From Patescibacteria group bacterium UBA1370 (GTDB lineage: Bacteria > Patescibacteriota > Microgenomatia > UBA1400 > PJMF01): a DNA stretch of 55,896 nucleotides. Of this stretch, positions 16,453 through 24,470 are shown piece by piece. The translations under genes and the position numbers were made by a program. The stretch's first letter is position 1. Each line of letters starts with the position of its first letter. The DNA is taken from NCBI GenBank assembly GCA_002306315.1, contig DBRK01000003.1, positions 14,587 through 70,482 on the forward strand, read 5' to 3'. The notes below the pieces were generated by a model, which was not told the origin of the DNA, searched no databases, and saw only the letters and a program-made list of their open reading frames with translations.

Positions 16453-18465
16453 ATGGCAAAGAAGCTGCTGAAAAAATTTGCAAAAATAATCGGTCTGTCG
16501 CCTCAGGAGTCAAAAAAGGCTGCTAGTGCTGAGCCTGCCGCCAGCCCTACAGCTCCGGCCAGCCAACCGGGACAAATGCCCGGCACAGCACCAATCGACC
16601 CCAACAACATCCCCGAGCAACTCAGGCCAGAAGCCGACACCAAGAAACCCACAGAAAAAATTGAGGTGCCGGAATCAGCCGCTCAAACCCCGGCTGCCGC
16701 TCCACCAGCCGACACCAAGCCCGCCAAAGACAGCAAATCCGCCAAAGCACCGGCGGCCAACCACCTCAAACCGGTCATCACTAGCCAGCCGTTTAACGAC
16801 ACTTTCAGCCGCAAGCAATATAAAGGGCCAAAACCCGCGGTCCTGTTAATTCTGGACGGCTGGGGCATCGGGCCTGACAACGCCGGCAATGCCATCGTCA
16901 AGGCTAACACTCCCAACATGGATAAGTATTGGGTGTCGTTTCCGCATACTCAGTTGGCTGCCAGCGGCCAAGCTGTGGGTTTACCGCAGGGAGAGGATGG
17001 CAACACCGAAACCGGTCATCTCAATATCGGCGCCGGCCACATTGTCTATCAGGATCTGCCCCGGATCAATATGGCTATTGCCGACGGCAGCTTTGACAAC
17101 AATGAGGCTTTACTAAACGCGATTAAACATGTCAAGAAAAATAAATCCACCTTGCACCTCATGGGCTTAATTGGTGCCGGCGGCGTGCACTCCAACATTG
17201 AACATCTTTATGCGCTGTTGCACTTAGTCAAACAACAGGAGCTCGAAAAAGTTTATATCCATGGTTTCACTGATGGCCGGGATTCACCGCCCACCTCGGG
17301 CATCAACTATGTCCAGCAAATTATGGACCGCTGCAACACGCTGGGTGTGGGCAAGCTGGCTAGTTTGATGGGCCGCTATTATGCCATGGACCGCGACAAA
17401 CGCTGGGAAAGGATTGAAAAAGCTTATGACGCTCTGACCACAGGCACAGCCGACCAATGCGTCATTGACCCGATTGCAGCCTTGCAGGAGCAATATAACA
17501 ACGGCGTCACCGATGAGTTCATTGAACCTATCATCATTTGCGACACGAACGGCGGCAAACGGGTGATTGCCGACAATCACGCGGTGATTTTCTTTAACTA
17601 CCGGATAGACCGCCCCCGCGAGCTCACCCGCGCCTTCGTCATGCCCGACTTCGAAAAAGGTATTTCCGGCTTGGGTTTTGACCCTTACACCGAGAAATAT
17701 GAAAAAACTAACATTCAAGAAAAGGAGCATATCGCCACCTTTAAACGCAAAGTGGTGCTGAAGAATCTTTACTTCACCACCATGACCCGCTACGAAGAAA
17801 ACCTGCCGATCGATGTAGCCTTCCCGCCCCAAAACGTCAAGAAACCTCTCGGCCGGGTATTGGCAGAAAACGGTCTCCGGCAGCTGCGGATGACAGAAAC
17901 TGAAAAAGAACGCTTCGTCACCTATTACATGAACGGCCAGGTCGATACCATTTATCCAGGTGAAGACCGGGTAATTATGCCTTCCAAAGGTGTAAAATCC
18001 TACGACGAAGCTCCGGAAATGAGTTCCAGAGAAATCGCCGAAGAAATGATTGCCCGCATCAAGACCGATGAGTATGACGTTATCATTGCCAACCTCTGCA
18101 ACGGAGATATGGTCGGCCATACCGGCAATCTCAAGGCTACAATTGAGGCCGTGGAAATCCTGGATGAAGTCATCGGTCAGATTGTCAACGAAGTCTATGC
18201 CAAGGGTGGGCTAGTGGTGATTACTGCCGATCATGGCAACGCTGAGGAAATGATCAACAATCAAACCGGCGAAGTCGACACCGAGCACTCAATTTATCCC
18301 GTTCCGCTGCTGATCATTGGACCACAATTTGCCAATAATCCGGTCATGCTGCCATCCGGCATCCTAGCTGACGTCGCCCCAACCATGCTTGACATCATGG
18401 GCATCAAGAAACCGGACACTATGACCGGCCGGGCTCTGGCCAAGAACGTCAAGCGTACAGCTTAA
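16453..18465 (+). CDS. gpmI: 2,3-bisphosphoglycerate-independent phosphoglycerate mutase with long N-terminal extension
   Basis: 670 residues against ~510. Residues 1-24 form a cationic amphipathic helix (MAKKLLKKFAKIIG), 25-125 are a Pro/Ala/Lys linker, and the GpmI core starts at ~127 (LLILDGWGIG). Metal and substrate motifs are kept: GAGGVHSNIEH, DGRDSPP, GRYYAMDRDKRW, YRIDRPREL, ETEK, NGDMVGH, ADHGNAEEM, EHSIYPVP. The nucleophile loop GNSEVGH reads GNTETGH, so Thr185 replaces the catalytic Ser; Thr serves as nucleophile in some alkaline-phosphatase-superfamily enzymes. It would interconvert 3- and 2-phosphoglycerate. The linker composition matches the enolase tail immediately upstream. 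Confidence 0.9.
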   Translation: MAKKLLKKFAKIIGLSPQESKKAASAEPAASPTAPASQPGQMPGTAPIDPNNIPEQLRPEADTKKPTEKIEVPESAAQTPAAAPPADTKPAKDSKSAKAPAANHLKPVITSQPFNDTFSRKQYKGPKPAVLLILDGWGIGPDNAGNAIVKANTPNMDKYWVSFPHTQLAASGQAVGLPQGEDGNTETGHLNIGAGHIVYQDLPRINMAIADGSFDNNEALLNAIKHVKKNKSTLHLMGLIGAGGVHSNIEHLYALLHLVKQQELEKVYIHGFTDGRDSPPTSGINYVQQIMDRCNTLGVGKLASLMGRYYAMDRDKRWERIEKAYDALTTGTADQCVIDPIAALQEQYNNGVTDEFIEPIIICDTNGGKRVIADNHAVIFFNYRIDRPRELTRAFVMPDFEKGISGLGFDPYTEKYEKTNIQEKEHIATFKRKVVLKNLYFTTMTRYEENLPIDVAFPPQNVKKPLGRVLAENGLRQLRMTETEKERFVTYYMNGQVDTIYPGEDRVIMPSKGVKSYDEAPEMSSREIAEEMIARIKTDEYDVIIANLCNGDMVGHTGNLKATIEAVEILDEVIGQIVNEVYAKGGLVVITADHGNAEEMINNQTGEVDTEHSIYPVPLLIIGPQFANNPVMLPSGILADVAPTMLDIMGIKKPDTMTGRALAKNVKRTA

Positions 18466-18531
18466 TGGGGTGGCGCAAGCTGCTGCCTTGCTCCATCTAG
18501 CTAACATTTGTCCCAAAAGCTACGGGTTTTG

Positions 18532-18558
18532 CTGCATTAACTGATGCAGGCTATTTTT
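18532..18558 (+). terminator. Probable terminator after gpmI
   Basis: CTGCAT (18532-18537), six-base loop, ATGCAG (18544-18549), then GCTATTTTT and a further T-rich run. The helix is short, so confidence is moderate. Confidence 0.45.
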
Positions 18559-18596
18559 CTACCTTTTTTGTTATAGTTCATATCAGTAAGTTGTAG

Positions 18597-18655
18597 TTGT
18601 CGATTTGGGGAAGCTTAGGTTATGCTATTTTTACTTCGGATATGTTTTGCCCGAA
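18597..18655 (+). promoter_or_regulatory. Candidate lexA promoter and inverted-repeat operator
   Basis: TTGTCG, 18-nt spacer and TATGCT (18621-18626) form a weak promoter. TTCGG (18635-18639) and CCGAA (18651-18655), 11 bases apart, lie just past the expected transcription start. LexA usually represses itself, so this repeat is a candidate operator; it is not a known LexA box consensus. The rest of 18466-18702 shows only the terminator and no open frame. Confidence 0.3.
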
Positions 18656-18702
18656 ACCATTAAATTAGTAACAAACAGTATCAGCTACTTTCAAGGAGGC
18701 AC

Positions 18703-19323
18703 ATGGTAGTCACTCTTTACAAACGCCAGCGGCAGATTGTCGATTTCTTAGCCCAATACATACAGAAAAACGGCTATGCGCCAACCCTGCAGGAAATCGC
18801 CGACGCTATCAATGTCTCATCATTGGCCACAGTTCATGAACATTTGCAAGCGCTGGAACGTAAGCGGGTCATTCGCAAGCACGAGGGTGCGGTTCGGGGC
18901 ATTGAACTGCTGGATAGGACTTTCCTAAAAACCGATGACAGCATCGACTTGCCGCTCATGGGCTATATCGCCGCCGGCTCACCGATTGAACCCCATTCCG
19001 ACCCCAATGCCACCTTCAAAGTCTCGCCGGAAATGATCAGCGGCAAGCGGCGCTCGTACGTTCTGCAAGTCAAAGGCCAGTCAATGATTGAGGATCATAT
19101 TCAGGACGGCGACTATGTGGTGGTTGAGGAAACCCACGAGGTCAATAACGGCGATATTGTGGTGGCTCTGTTAGATAATGGGCTAGCAACGCTGAAACGT
19201 TATTTCAAAGAGATGACCCGGGTTCGTTTGGAACCAGCCAACGCTACCATGAGCCCGATCTATGCTACCAATGTGCAAATCCAGGGCAGAGTAGTCGGAT
19301 TGATTCGCAAATTCCAATATTGA
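18703..19323 (+). CDS. lexA: LexA repressor
   Basis: 206 residues, normal length. Residues 5-70 are the winged helix-turn-helix (LYKRQRQIVDFLAQYI, APTLQEIADAINVSSLATVHEHLQALE). The self-cleavage site is Ala91-Gly92 in GYIAAGSP, with catalytic Ser127 in GQSM and Lys165 in ATLKRY, so autocleavage is expected to be intact. A strong AAGGAGG precedes the ATG. It represses DNA-damage genes until RecA filaments trigger cleavage. uvrB, uvrA and uvrC lie within 12 kb downstream, which fits a damage-response neighbourhood, but no shared operator was found before them. Confidence 0.95.
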   Translation: MVVTLYKRQRQIVDFLAQYIQKNGYAPTLQEIADAINVSSLATVHEHLQALERKRVIRKHEGAVRGIELLDRTFLKTDDSIDLPLMGYIAAGSPIEPHSDPNATFKVSPEMISGKRRSYVLQVKGQSMIEDHIQDGDYVVVEETHEVNNGDIVVALLDNGLATLKRYFKEMTRVRLEPANATMSPIYATNVQIQGRVVGLIRKFQY

Positions 19324-19354
19324 TAATTGAGAGATCAGAAAAATAACCCCGCTG

Positions 19355-19393
19355 AAAATTAGCAGTCGACGCACACGACTGCTAATTTTTTGT
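19355..19393 (+). terminator. Intrinsic terminator after lexA
   Basis: A perfect 14-bp helix, AAAATTAGCAGTCG (19355-19368) with CGACTGCTAATTTT (19376-19389), 7-nt loop, and a T run. The flanking A and T runs also allow termination from the other strand. Confidence 0.88.
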
Positions 19394-19499
19394 TTCAGAG
19401 GAAAAGCGCGCTGCAGCAATCAATTTTATGGTGGGTTAATGATAGGTTTTGTGGTATTTTGATTACTTATGATTATGTCTAATGCAAGCGAGCAAGAGG

Positions 19500-20081
19500 C
19501 TATTTGGCATTTTTTTTCACAAATTCGCGCTCATGATACTCAACCGAGTTGTTAATATAGCAGCGCAGCACATACAAATAATCCGATAGCCTGTTCATAT
19601 ACTGTAGAACCAGCGGCCGCACCTGATTATCCTTTTTCAGCTGAGACTGAGCAACAATCACCCGCTCCGCCCGCCGGCAGACTGTGCGGGCTACATCCAG
19701 CATGCCGCCAAGTTCTGTCCCGCCCGGCAATAAGAACCGGTGGTGCCAGCCGTCAGCCATACTGTTTTGCAGGGCTGTCGATTTTTCTTCCAGCATTTTC
19801 AGTTGGGCTGCTGTCAGCTTCACTTGCTTGGCATCCGCCAACTCCGCGCCCACATAAAACAAGGTGTCTTGGACAGACAAGATAAATTCCCGATGCTCAG
19901 CAAACTCTGGCTGCAGTTTGGCTGCAATCAATCCCAACCAAGAGTTAAGCTCGTCAATAGTACCAATAACTTCAAAGATCGGACTGCTTTTTGGCAAACG
20001 TCGGCCGGAGGCCAGTGAAGTCATACCCTCATCTCCTGTTTTGGTGGAGACGGAGAGTGGCGGAGATTTTGTTTCTGGCAT
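19500..20081 (-). CDS. PduO-type ATP:cob(I)alamin adenosyltransferase
   Basis: 193 residues from the ATG at 20081, six bases beyond a TATAAT box. Motifs match the PduO/CobO2 trimeric family: STKTGDEGMTSLASGRR (ATP loop), IGTIDELNSWLGL, LPGGTELGGMLDVARTVCRRAERV (active-site Arg-rich helix) and a C-terminal LVLQYMNRLSDYLYVL. It transfers adenosyl from ATP to cobalamin, making coenzyme B12. No B12 synthesis genes are in the window, so the cobalamin is probably scavenged. The likely client in a small genome is a class II ribonucleotide reductase, not seen here. Divergent from folC across a 55-nt gap. Confidence 0.9.
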   Translation of the reverse strand: MPETKSPPLSVSTKTGDEGMTSLASGRRLPKSSPIFEVIGTIDELNSWLGLIAAKLQPEFAEHREFILSVQDTLFYVGAELADAKQVKLTAAQLKMLEEKSTALQNSMADGWHHRFLLPGGTELGGMLDVARTVCRRAERVIVAQSQLKKDNQVRPLVLQYMNRLSDYLYVLRCYINNSVEYHEREFVKKNAK

Positions 20082-20087
20082 ATTCCG

Positions 20088-20093
20088 ATTATA
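20088..20093 (-). promoter_or_regulatory. -10 box of adenosyltransferase gene
   Basis: TATAAT on the minus strand, exactly six bases before the ATG at 20081; no Shine-Dalgarno. A TAAGAT at 20115-20120 may be the divergent folC -10 box. Confidence 0.55.
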
Positions 20094-20136
20094 GTTTATC
20101 TTCTGGAGTTTTGATAAGATACGGCCACTTCCAAAC

Positions 20137-21492
20137 ATGCCAACAGCAAATTTTTCCCAGATTCTTGATTACCTCCAAGACAAAATTCCCGCTCGGGGCA
20201 AAGAAAAATTTCCCGGCGAAAGGGGAATACAGCGAATGCGGGAGTTTTTGGAGAGGTTAGGCAACCCGCACATAGATTATCCCAGCATTCATATCACCGG
20301 CACTTCCGGCAAAGGCTCGACGGCGCAATTTTGCGCTAGGATTTTACAGGCGGCGGGATTACATACCGGCTTGCATGTTTCACCGCACTTAGAGAATCTG
20401 CGGGAGCGGATAGTGGTTGATGGGGAAATGATCCCGGAAGCGGATTTTACTAAGCTGGTTGAACAAATGAAGCCGGTTATTGAAGGCATGAAAGTGACTG
20501 AATTAAGCAGCCCGAGCTATTTTGAGATTTTAGTGGCAGCCGCTTTTAGTTATTTCAGCCAGCAAAAAGTTGATGCGGCAGTGGTAGAGGCTGGTTTGGG
20601 CGGGCGGTTTGACGGTACCAATGTCCTTAGTTCCTCGGTCAGCGTCATTACCAACGTAGGCTTGGACCACACTCAGGTGCTAGGCAATACCAAAGAAGAG
20701 ATTCTAACGGATAAGATGCAAATTATTAAGGCCGGCAATACCACGGCTGTGACCGGCTTGACCGACGGCGGTTTGTTGGAGATTCTGCGCCGACATTGTC
20801 TCGAAAAAGAGGTGCGGCTGTTGGAGTTAGGCCGCGACTTTGGAGTGGAGCAAGTCAGAGTCAGCAATGGGGCAGTATATTTTGATTTTTGGAGCAATGA
20901 GCTGCGGATTAAGGAGATTAAGCTGCCGACACCGGCAGATTATCAGGCTGAAAATGCGGCAGTGGCGCTGGCTGCGGGGTGGGAATTGTTGAAGGCGCAG
21001 AATAAATCTCCCTCAGAAACACAAATTCGTTCAGCCTTTGACAACGCCAGTTTTCCGGGACGGTTTGAAATTATTAATCAAGATCCGCTGCTGATTCTTG
21101 ATGGGGCTCATAATCCGGACAAAATGGCGGCGCTGGTAAAATCACTTCAGGCAGCTTATCCCGGCCAGAAATTTTCGGTTGTCTTTGGTTTGAAAAAAAA
21201 TAAAGCAGCTTATAGCATTCTCAAAGCACTCGAGCCGGTAGTTATAGAGTTGTTGGTGACAGAGTTCCATCAAAGCATCGATCTAGGCTTAAACCTGCAA
21301 TATCCTGCAAGCGAGTTATTAGAAGTAGCAGAAAAAACTTTGCAGGTCCCGATGCAGCTGATTCCAGACAGCCATCAGGCATATCTGACAGCTATAGAAA
21401 AAGCAAAAGCAACTGGCAGCAGCGTATTAGTTACTGGCTCACTCTACTTAGTGGGGGAGTTGAGGAGTATAATACCTGCGCATGAAATTTAG
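20137..21492 (+). CDS. folC: Folylpolyglutamate synthase / dihydrofolate synthase (Mur-ligase family)
   Basis: 451 residues. P-loop GTSGKGST at residues 55-62 with the family lead IQRMREFLERLGNPH. Further Mur-ligase motifs are VDAAVVEAGLGGRFDGTN, SVITNVGLDHTQVLG, DYQAENAAVALAA and LILDGAHNPD. FolC adds glutamate to folates, and in some species to dihydropteroate. Which activities remain here is not decided by sequence. The last 11 bases overlap the start of uvrB, whose promoter lies inside the folC end. Confidence 0.88.
   Translation: MPTANFSQILDYLQDKIPARGKEKFPGERGIQRMREFLERLGNPHIDYPSIHITGTSGKGSTAQFCARILQAAGLHTGLHVSPHLENLRERIVVDGEMIPEADFTKLVEQMKPVIEGMKVTELSSPSYFEILVAAAFSYFSQQKVDAAVVEAGLGGRFDGTNVLSSSVSVITNVGLDHTQVLGNTKEEILTDKMQIIKAGNTTAVTGLTDGGLLEILRRHCLEKEVRLLELGRDFGVEQVRVSNGAVYFDFWSNELRIKEIKLPTPADYQAENAAVALAAGWELLKAQNKSPSETQIRSAFDNASFPGRFEIINQDPLLILDGAHNPDKMAALVKSLQAAYPGQKFSVVFGLKKNKAAYSILKALEPVVIELLVTEFHQSIDLGLNLQYPASELLEVAEKTLQVPMQLIPDSHQAYLTAIEKAKATGSSVLVTGSLYLVGELRSIIPAHEI
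21468..21473 (+). promoter_or_regulatory. -10 box of uvrB inside folC
   Basis: TATAAT, eight bases before the uvrB ATG at 21482, within the last codons of folC. No Shine-Dalgarno is present. Confidence 0.5.
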
Positions 21493-23806
21493 ACTTCATT
21501 CCCGCTTTGCTCCAACGGGGGATCAACCACAAGCCATAGACCGGCTGACCGCCGGCCTGCAGCATGGCCAAGCCAACCAAACGCTCCTCGGTGTTACCGG
21601 GTCGGGCAAGACATTTACCATGGCCAATGTGATTGAACGGGTGCAAATGCCAACCCTGGTGATTGCCCATAACAAAACTTTGGCAGCCCAGTTGTACCAG
21701 GAGTTCCGCGATTTTTTCCCGAACAATGCGGTTAGCTACTTTGTTTCCTATTACGATTACTACCAACCGGAAGCTTACATTCCCACCACAGATACATATA
21801 TCGAAAAAGAAGCCACCATCAATGATGAGATTGACAAGTTGCGGCTCAGCGCCACCACCAACCTCCTCACCCGGCCAGACACAATCGTGGTAGCCTCAGT
21901 GTCATGCATTTACAACTTGGGATCGCCGGTGGAATACGGGCGCTACATCCTGCGACTGGTTGAAGGAGAGATCATTTCCCGTGAGACTTTGCTGCTGCAG
22001 CTGGCAAACTTGCAGTATGACCGTTCGGATACCGAGTTCCGACGAGGCACTTACTGGCTCCGGGGCGACACCATTCAGCTTTGGCCGGCTTATGAAGACA
22101 AAGCCATCCGTATTGATACGTTGGATAACACGATTGAGTCGATCAAGTGGATTGACCCCATCACCGGCAGCACTACCTTACCCCCGCGTTCCGATTTGTC
22201 GCCGATGCCTGAGGATGGGCAGGGTGCAAGTCAAGTCGGGCGGGAATTTTTCATATATCCTGCCAAGCATTACATCATGGACCAAAAATCCCAACAGCAG
22301 GGCTTGGCGGAAATCCGCCGTGACCTGGAAATCCGCCTCAAGGAATTGCGGGCGCAGAACAAAATTGTTGAAGCTTACCGGCTCGAACAAAAGGTCAACT
22401 ATGACCTGGAAATGATGCAGGAGTTTGGTTATGTAAACGGCATCGAAAATTATTCCCGCTATTTTGAAGACCGTAGACCGGGCGACCCGCCGTTTACGCT
22501 CCTGGATTACTTTAATGCTAATGCCAAAGAGTTCAGCGGCGGCAGGTTTCTGACAATTGTTGATGAGAGCCATATTACCCTGCCGCAGATTAAAGGCATG
22601 CACCACGGTGACCGCTCGCGTAAAGAAACGCTCATTGAGTATGGTTTTCGTTTACCGAGCGCACTGGATAACCGGCCGCTGAAGTTTGAAGAATTCATGG
22701 ACCGGACCCAGTCACGGGTTTATGTGTCAGCAACGCCGGAAACACTGGAGTTATCCTTGTCGGGGGGCGAGGTCGTTGAGCAACTGATCCGTCCGACTGG
22801 TTTGGTCGATCCCAACATTGAGTTGCGGCCGATTGACGGCCAAATCGAAGACCTGGTAATAGAAATAATTGCCCGCAAACAACTTGGGCAACGGGTGTTG
22901 GTGACTACCTTGACTAAGAAAATGTCTGAGGCGCTGACCGCTTACCTCAATGACACCGAGAAGATTGACAAACTGGTGGCCAGCTACAAGGAAAAAGAGG
23001 CTGCAGGGCGGGCTGCTGCTGAGGTGACCGGTGGAGAGGATGTAACAATTTGGAGCGAGCCGCACCTGCCGGTGGAGAAGATGGGCACCAGCCGCATCCC
23101 TAAACAGTATTATCATCATCTTCAGAAATCGAGCGCGGCTAGTTTGGAGCCAGGCCAACTGGATTACCCCAAAGTTGCTTACCTGCATTCCGACATCGAG
23201 ACTTTGGAGCGCTCGGATATTTTGGATGATTTGCGCCGCGGCGAGTACGACGTGGTTGTTGGCATTAATTTATTACGGGAGGGCTTAGACCTGCCCGAGG
23301 TTTCTTTAGTGGCAATACTCGACGCGGATAAGAGCGGTTTTTTGCGCTCGCGGACTTCGTTGATTCAGACGATGGGAAGGGCGGCGCGGCACGTGGAAGG
23401 CCACGCCATCCTTTATGCCGATTACATGACTCAGGGGATGCTTGAGGCTATCGAAGAGACGCTGCGCCGCCGCACTGCTCAAATTGCCTACAACCGCCAA
23501 CACGATATCACCCCGCGCGGGATCAGCAAACCCATCCGCAAGCGGATGATCGAGAAAAAAGCAGATGCTGATGAAAGAGGCACTGACAAACGCGGCAACA
23601 GGGGCAAAAAATCTCCGAATTCGATAATTGTCCAACTGACCAAGAACGAGCAGATCGATCTTGCCAAAATTGACCCAAGCGCTCTGACTCCTTATGACCG
23701 GAAAAAACTTGCCGAACGTCTGCGCCGGCGGATGAATCAGGCAGCCAAGGATATGGATTTCGAGTTAGCAGCGATTTTGCGGGATACGATTAGGAATCTT
23801 GGCTAG
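21482..23806 (+). CDS. uvrB: UvrABC excinuclease subunit B with ~70-residue insertion
   Basis: 774 residues against ~670. Walker A GVTGSGKT (38-45), the damage-clamping beta-hairpin region YYDYYQPEAYIP, DESH, SATPETLE, and helicase motifs LHSDIETLERSDIL, LREGLDLPEVSLVAILDADKSGFLRS and QTMGRAARH are present, plus a C-terminal UVR helix hairpin (NQAAKDMDFELAAILRD) for UvrC contact. An extra segment of about 70 residues (~492-562), rich in Glu, Lys and Ala, separates TLTKKMSEALTAYL from PKVAYLHSD, which are nearly adjacent in E. coli. UvrB verifies lesions and loads UvrC in nucleotide excision repair. It overlaps folC by 11 bases. Confidence 0.95.
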   Translation: MKFRLHSRFAPTGDQPQAIDRLTAGLQHGQANQTLLGVTGSGKTFTMANVIERVQMPTLVIAHNKTLAAQLYQEFRDFFPNNAVSYFVSYYDYYQPEAYIPTTDTYIEKEATINDEIDKLRLSATTNLLTRPDTIVVASVSCIYNLGSPVEYGRYILRLVEGEIISRETLLLQLANLQYDRSDTEFRRGTYWLRGDTIQLWPAYEDKAIRIDTLDNTIESIKWIDPITGSTTLPPRSDLSPMPEDGQGASQVGREFFIYPAKHYIMDQKSQQQGLAEIRRDLEIRLKELRAQNKIVEAYRLEQKVNYDLEMMQEFGYVNGIENYSRYFEDRRPGDPPFTLLDYFNANAKEFSGGRFLTIVDESHITLPQIKGMHHGDRSRKETLIEYGFRLPSALDNRPLKFEEFMDRTQSRVYVSATPETLELSLSGGEVVEQLIRPTGLVDPNIELRPIDGQIEDLVIEIIARKQLGQRVLVTTLTKKMSEALTAYLNDTEKIDKLVASYKEKEAAGRAAAEVTGGEDVTIWSEPHLPVEKMGTSRIPKQYYHHLQKSSAASLEPGQLDYPKVAYLHSDIETLERSDILDDLRRGEYDVVVGINLLREGLDLPEVSLVAILDADKSGFLRSRTSLIQTMGRAARHVEGHAILYADYMTQGMLEAIEETLRRRTAQIAYNRQHDITPRGISKPIRKRMIEKKADADERGTDKRGNRGKKSPNSIIVQLTKNEQIDLAKIDPSALTPYDRKKLAERLRRRMNQAAKDMDFELAAILRDTIRNLG

Positions 23807-24050
23807 TCGCAGACTGATTTTCTGATTGTCTGACATAAAGCCGGTAATGCGAACCCTCGTCTAGACGGCCTAGTATTTCGTAGAATACACCATTTACAAG
23901 AATACAATTTGCTCTCCCCAAACGAGTTGTTTCATTCTCCAACTCAACCAATGAATTTTTTGGTCCAGTAATCCTGAATTCAACCCCGCTGACCCGCTCC
24001 AACCTTACCGTATAAGGCCAAGTTTCTATTTGCACTTCTTCTTTCGTCAT
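23790..24050 (-). CDS. Hypothetical 86-residue protein
   Basis: A small, soluble, probably beta-rich protein (VQIETWPYTVRLERVSGVEFRI, ANCILVNGVFYEILGRL, HYRLYVRQS) ending in a polar tail. No family recognised. It is convergent with uvrB and overlaps its last 17 bases. It lies downstream of the 62-residue gene on the same strand and may share its transcript. No signal peptide, and no strong ribosome site. Confidence 0.5.
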   Translation of the reverse strand: MTKEEVQIETWPYTVRLERVSGVEFRITGPKNSLVELENETTRLGRANCILVNGVFYEILGRLDEGSHYRLYVRQSENQSATSQDS

Positions 24051-24115
24051 ACTGAAAATCCAGTTATTGTATATAAGGTATTACTGGAACAGACCAATTT
24101 TTCCCTTTCACAACT

Positions 24116-24304
24116 TCAGACCCCGCGGCTACATACAACTTTCCCCCCTACAATATAGAGATTCCTGCCCTGGTTATCACGGTCATAAACCTTTAGTTGT
24201 GGTAGGTGTTCCAATGGTACCTCGATGCGCAATAGAGGCTTTCCTTCACTGCTTTCAGGGCTTCTGCCGCCACTTTCGACGACTATTCTGATGATATTAG
24301 ACAT
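24116..24304 (-). CDS. Hypothetical 62-residue protein
   Basis: A short frame with alternating hydrophobic pattern (NIIRIVVESGG, LLRIEVPLEHLPQLKVYDRD, NLYIVGGKVVCS). An AGGA lies eight bases upstream of the ATG. No family recognised. Gene-like composition and the following small gene on the same strand support it. The gap between uvrB and uvrA contains no other candidate. Confidence 0.42.
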   Translation of the reverse strand: MSNIIRIVVESGGRSPESSEGKPLLRIEVPLEHLPQLKVYDRDNQGRNLYIVGGKVVCSRGV

Positions 24305-24408
24305 TTTATTTTTCCTAAAAAATTTTTTCTACAGCAGTTGGGATTATAACAGGAGTAGCAAGGGAGATTATCAGAGGATCGACCCTCCCAAAAAAACTAA
24401 TTTTGCGT

Positions 24409-24414
24409 TATAAT
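24409..24414 (+). promoter_or_regulatory. Likely uvrA -10 box
   Basis: TATAAT preceded by TTGCGT directly abutting; no well-spaced -35. The ATG of uvrA is 56 bases downstream, so unlike its neighbours uvrA would have a normal leader. Confidence 0.4.
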
Positions 24415-24470
24415 AGCTCCTTGCTTTTTTCTGGAAATGGGGCGACTTTCGGTGAAGCAGACAGAATACT

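Noticed and set aside
17284..18120. A 278-codon open frame antisense to the phosphoglycerate mutase gene
   Set aside because: It is a codon-bias shadow of a gene with many conserved motifs on the plus strand and has no recognisable family.
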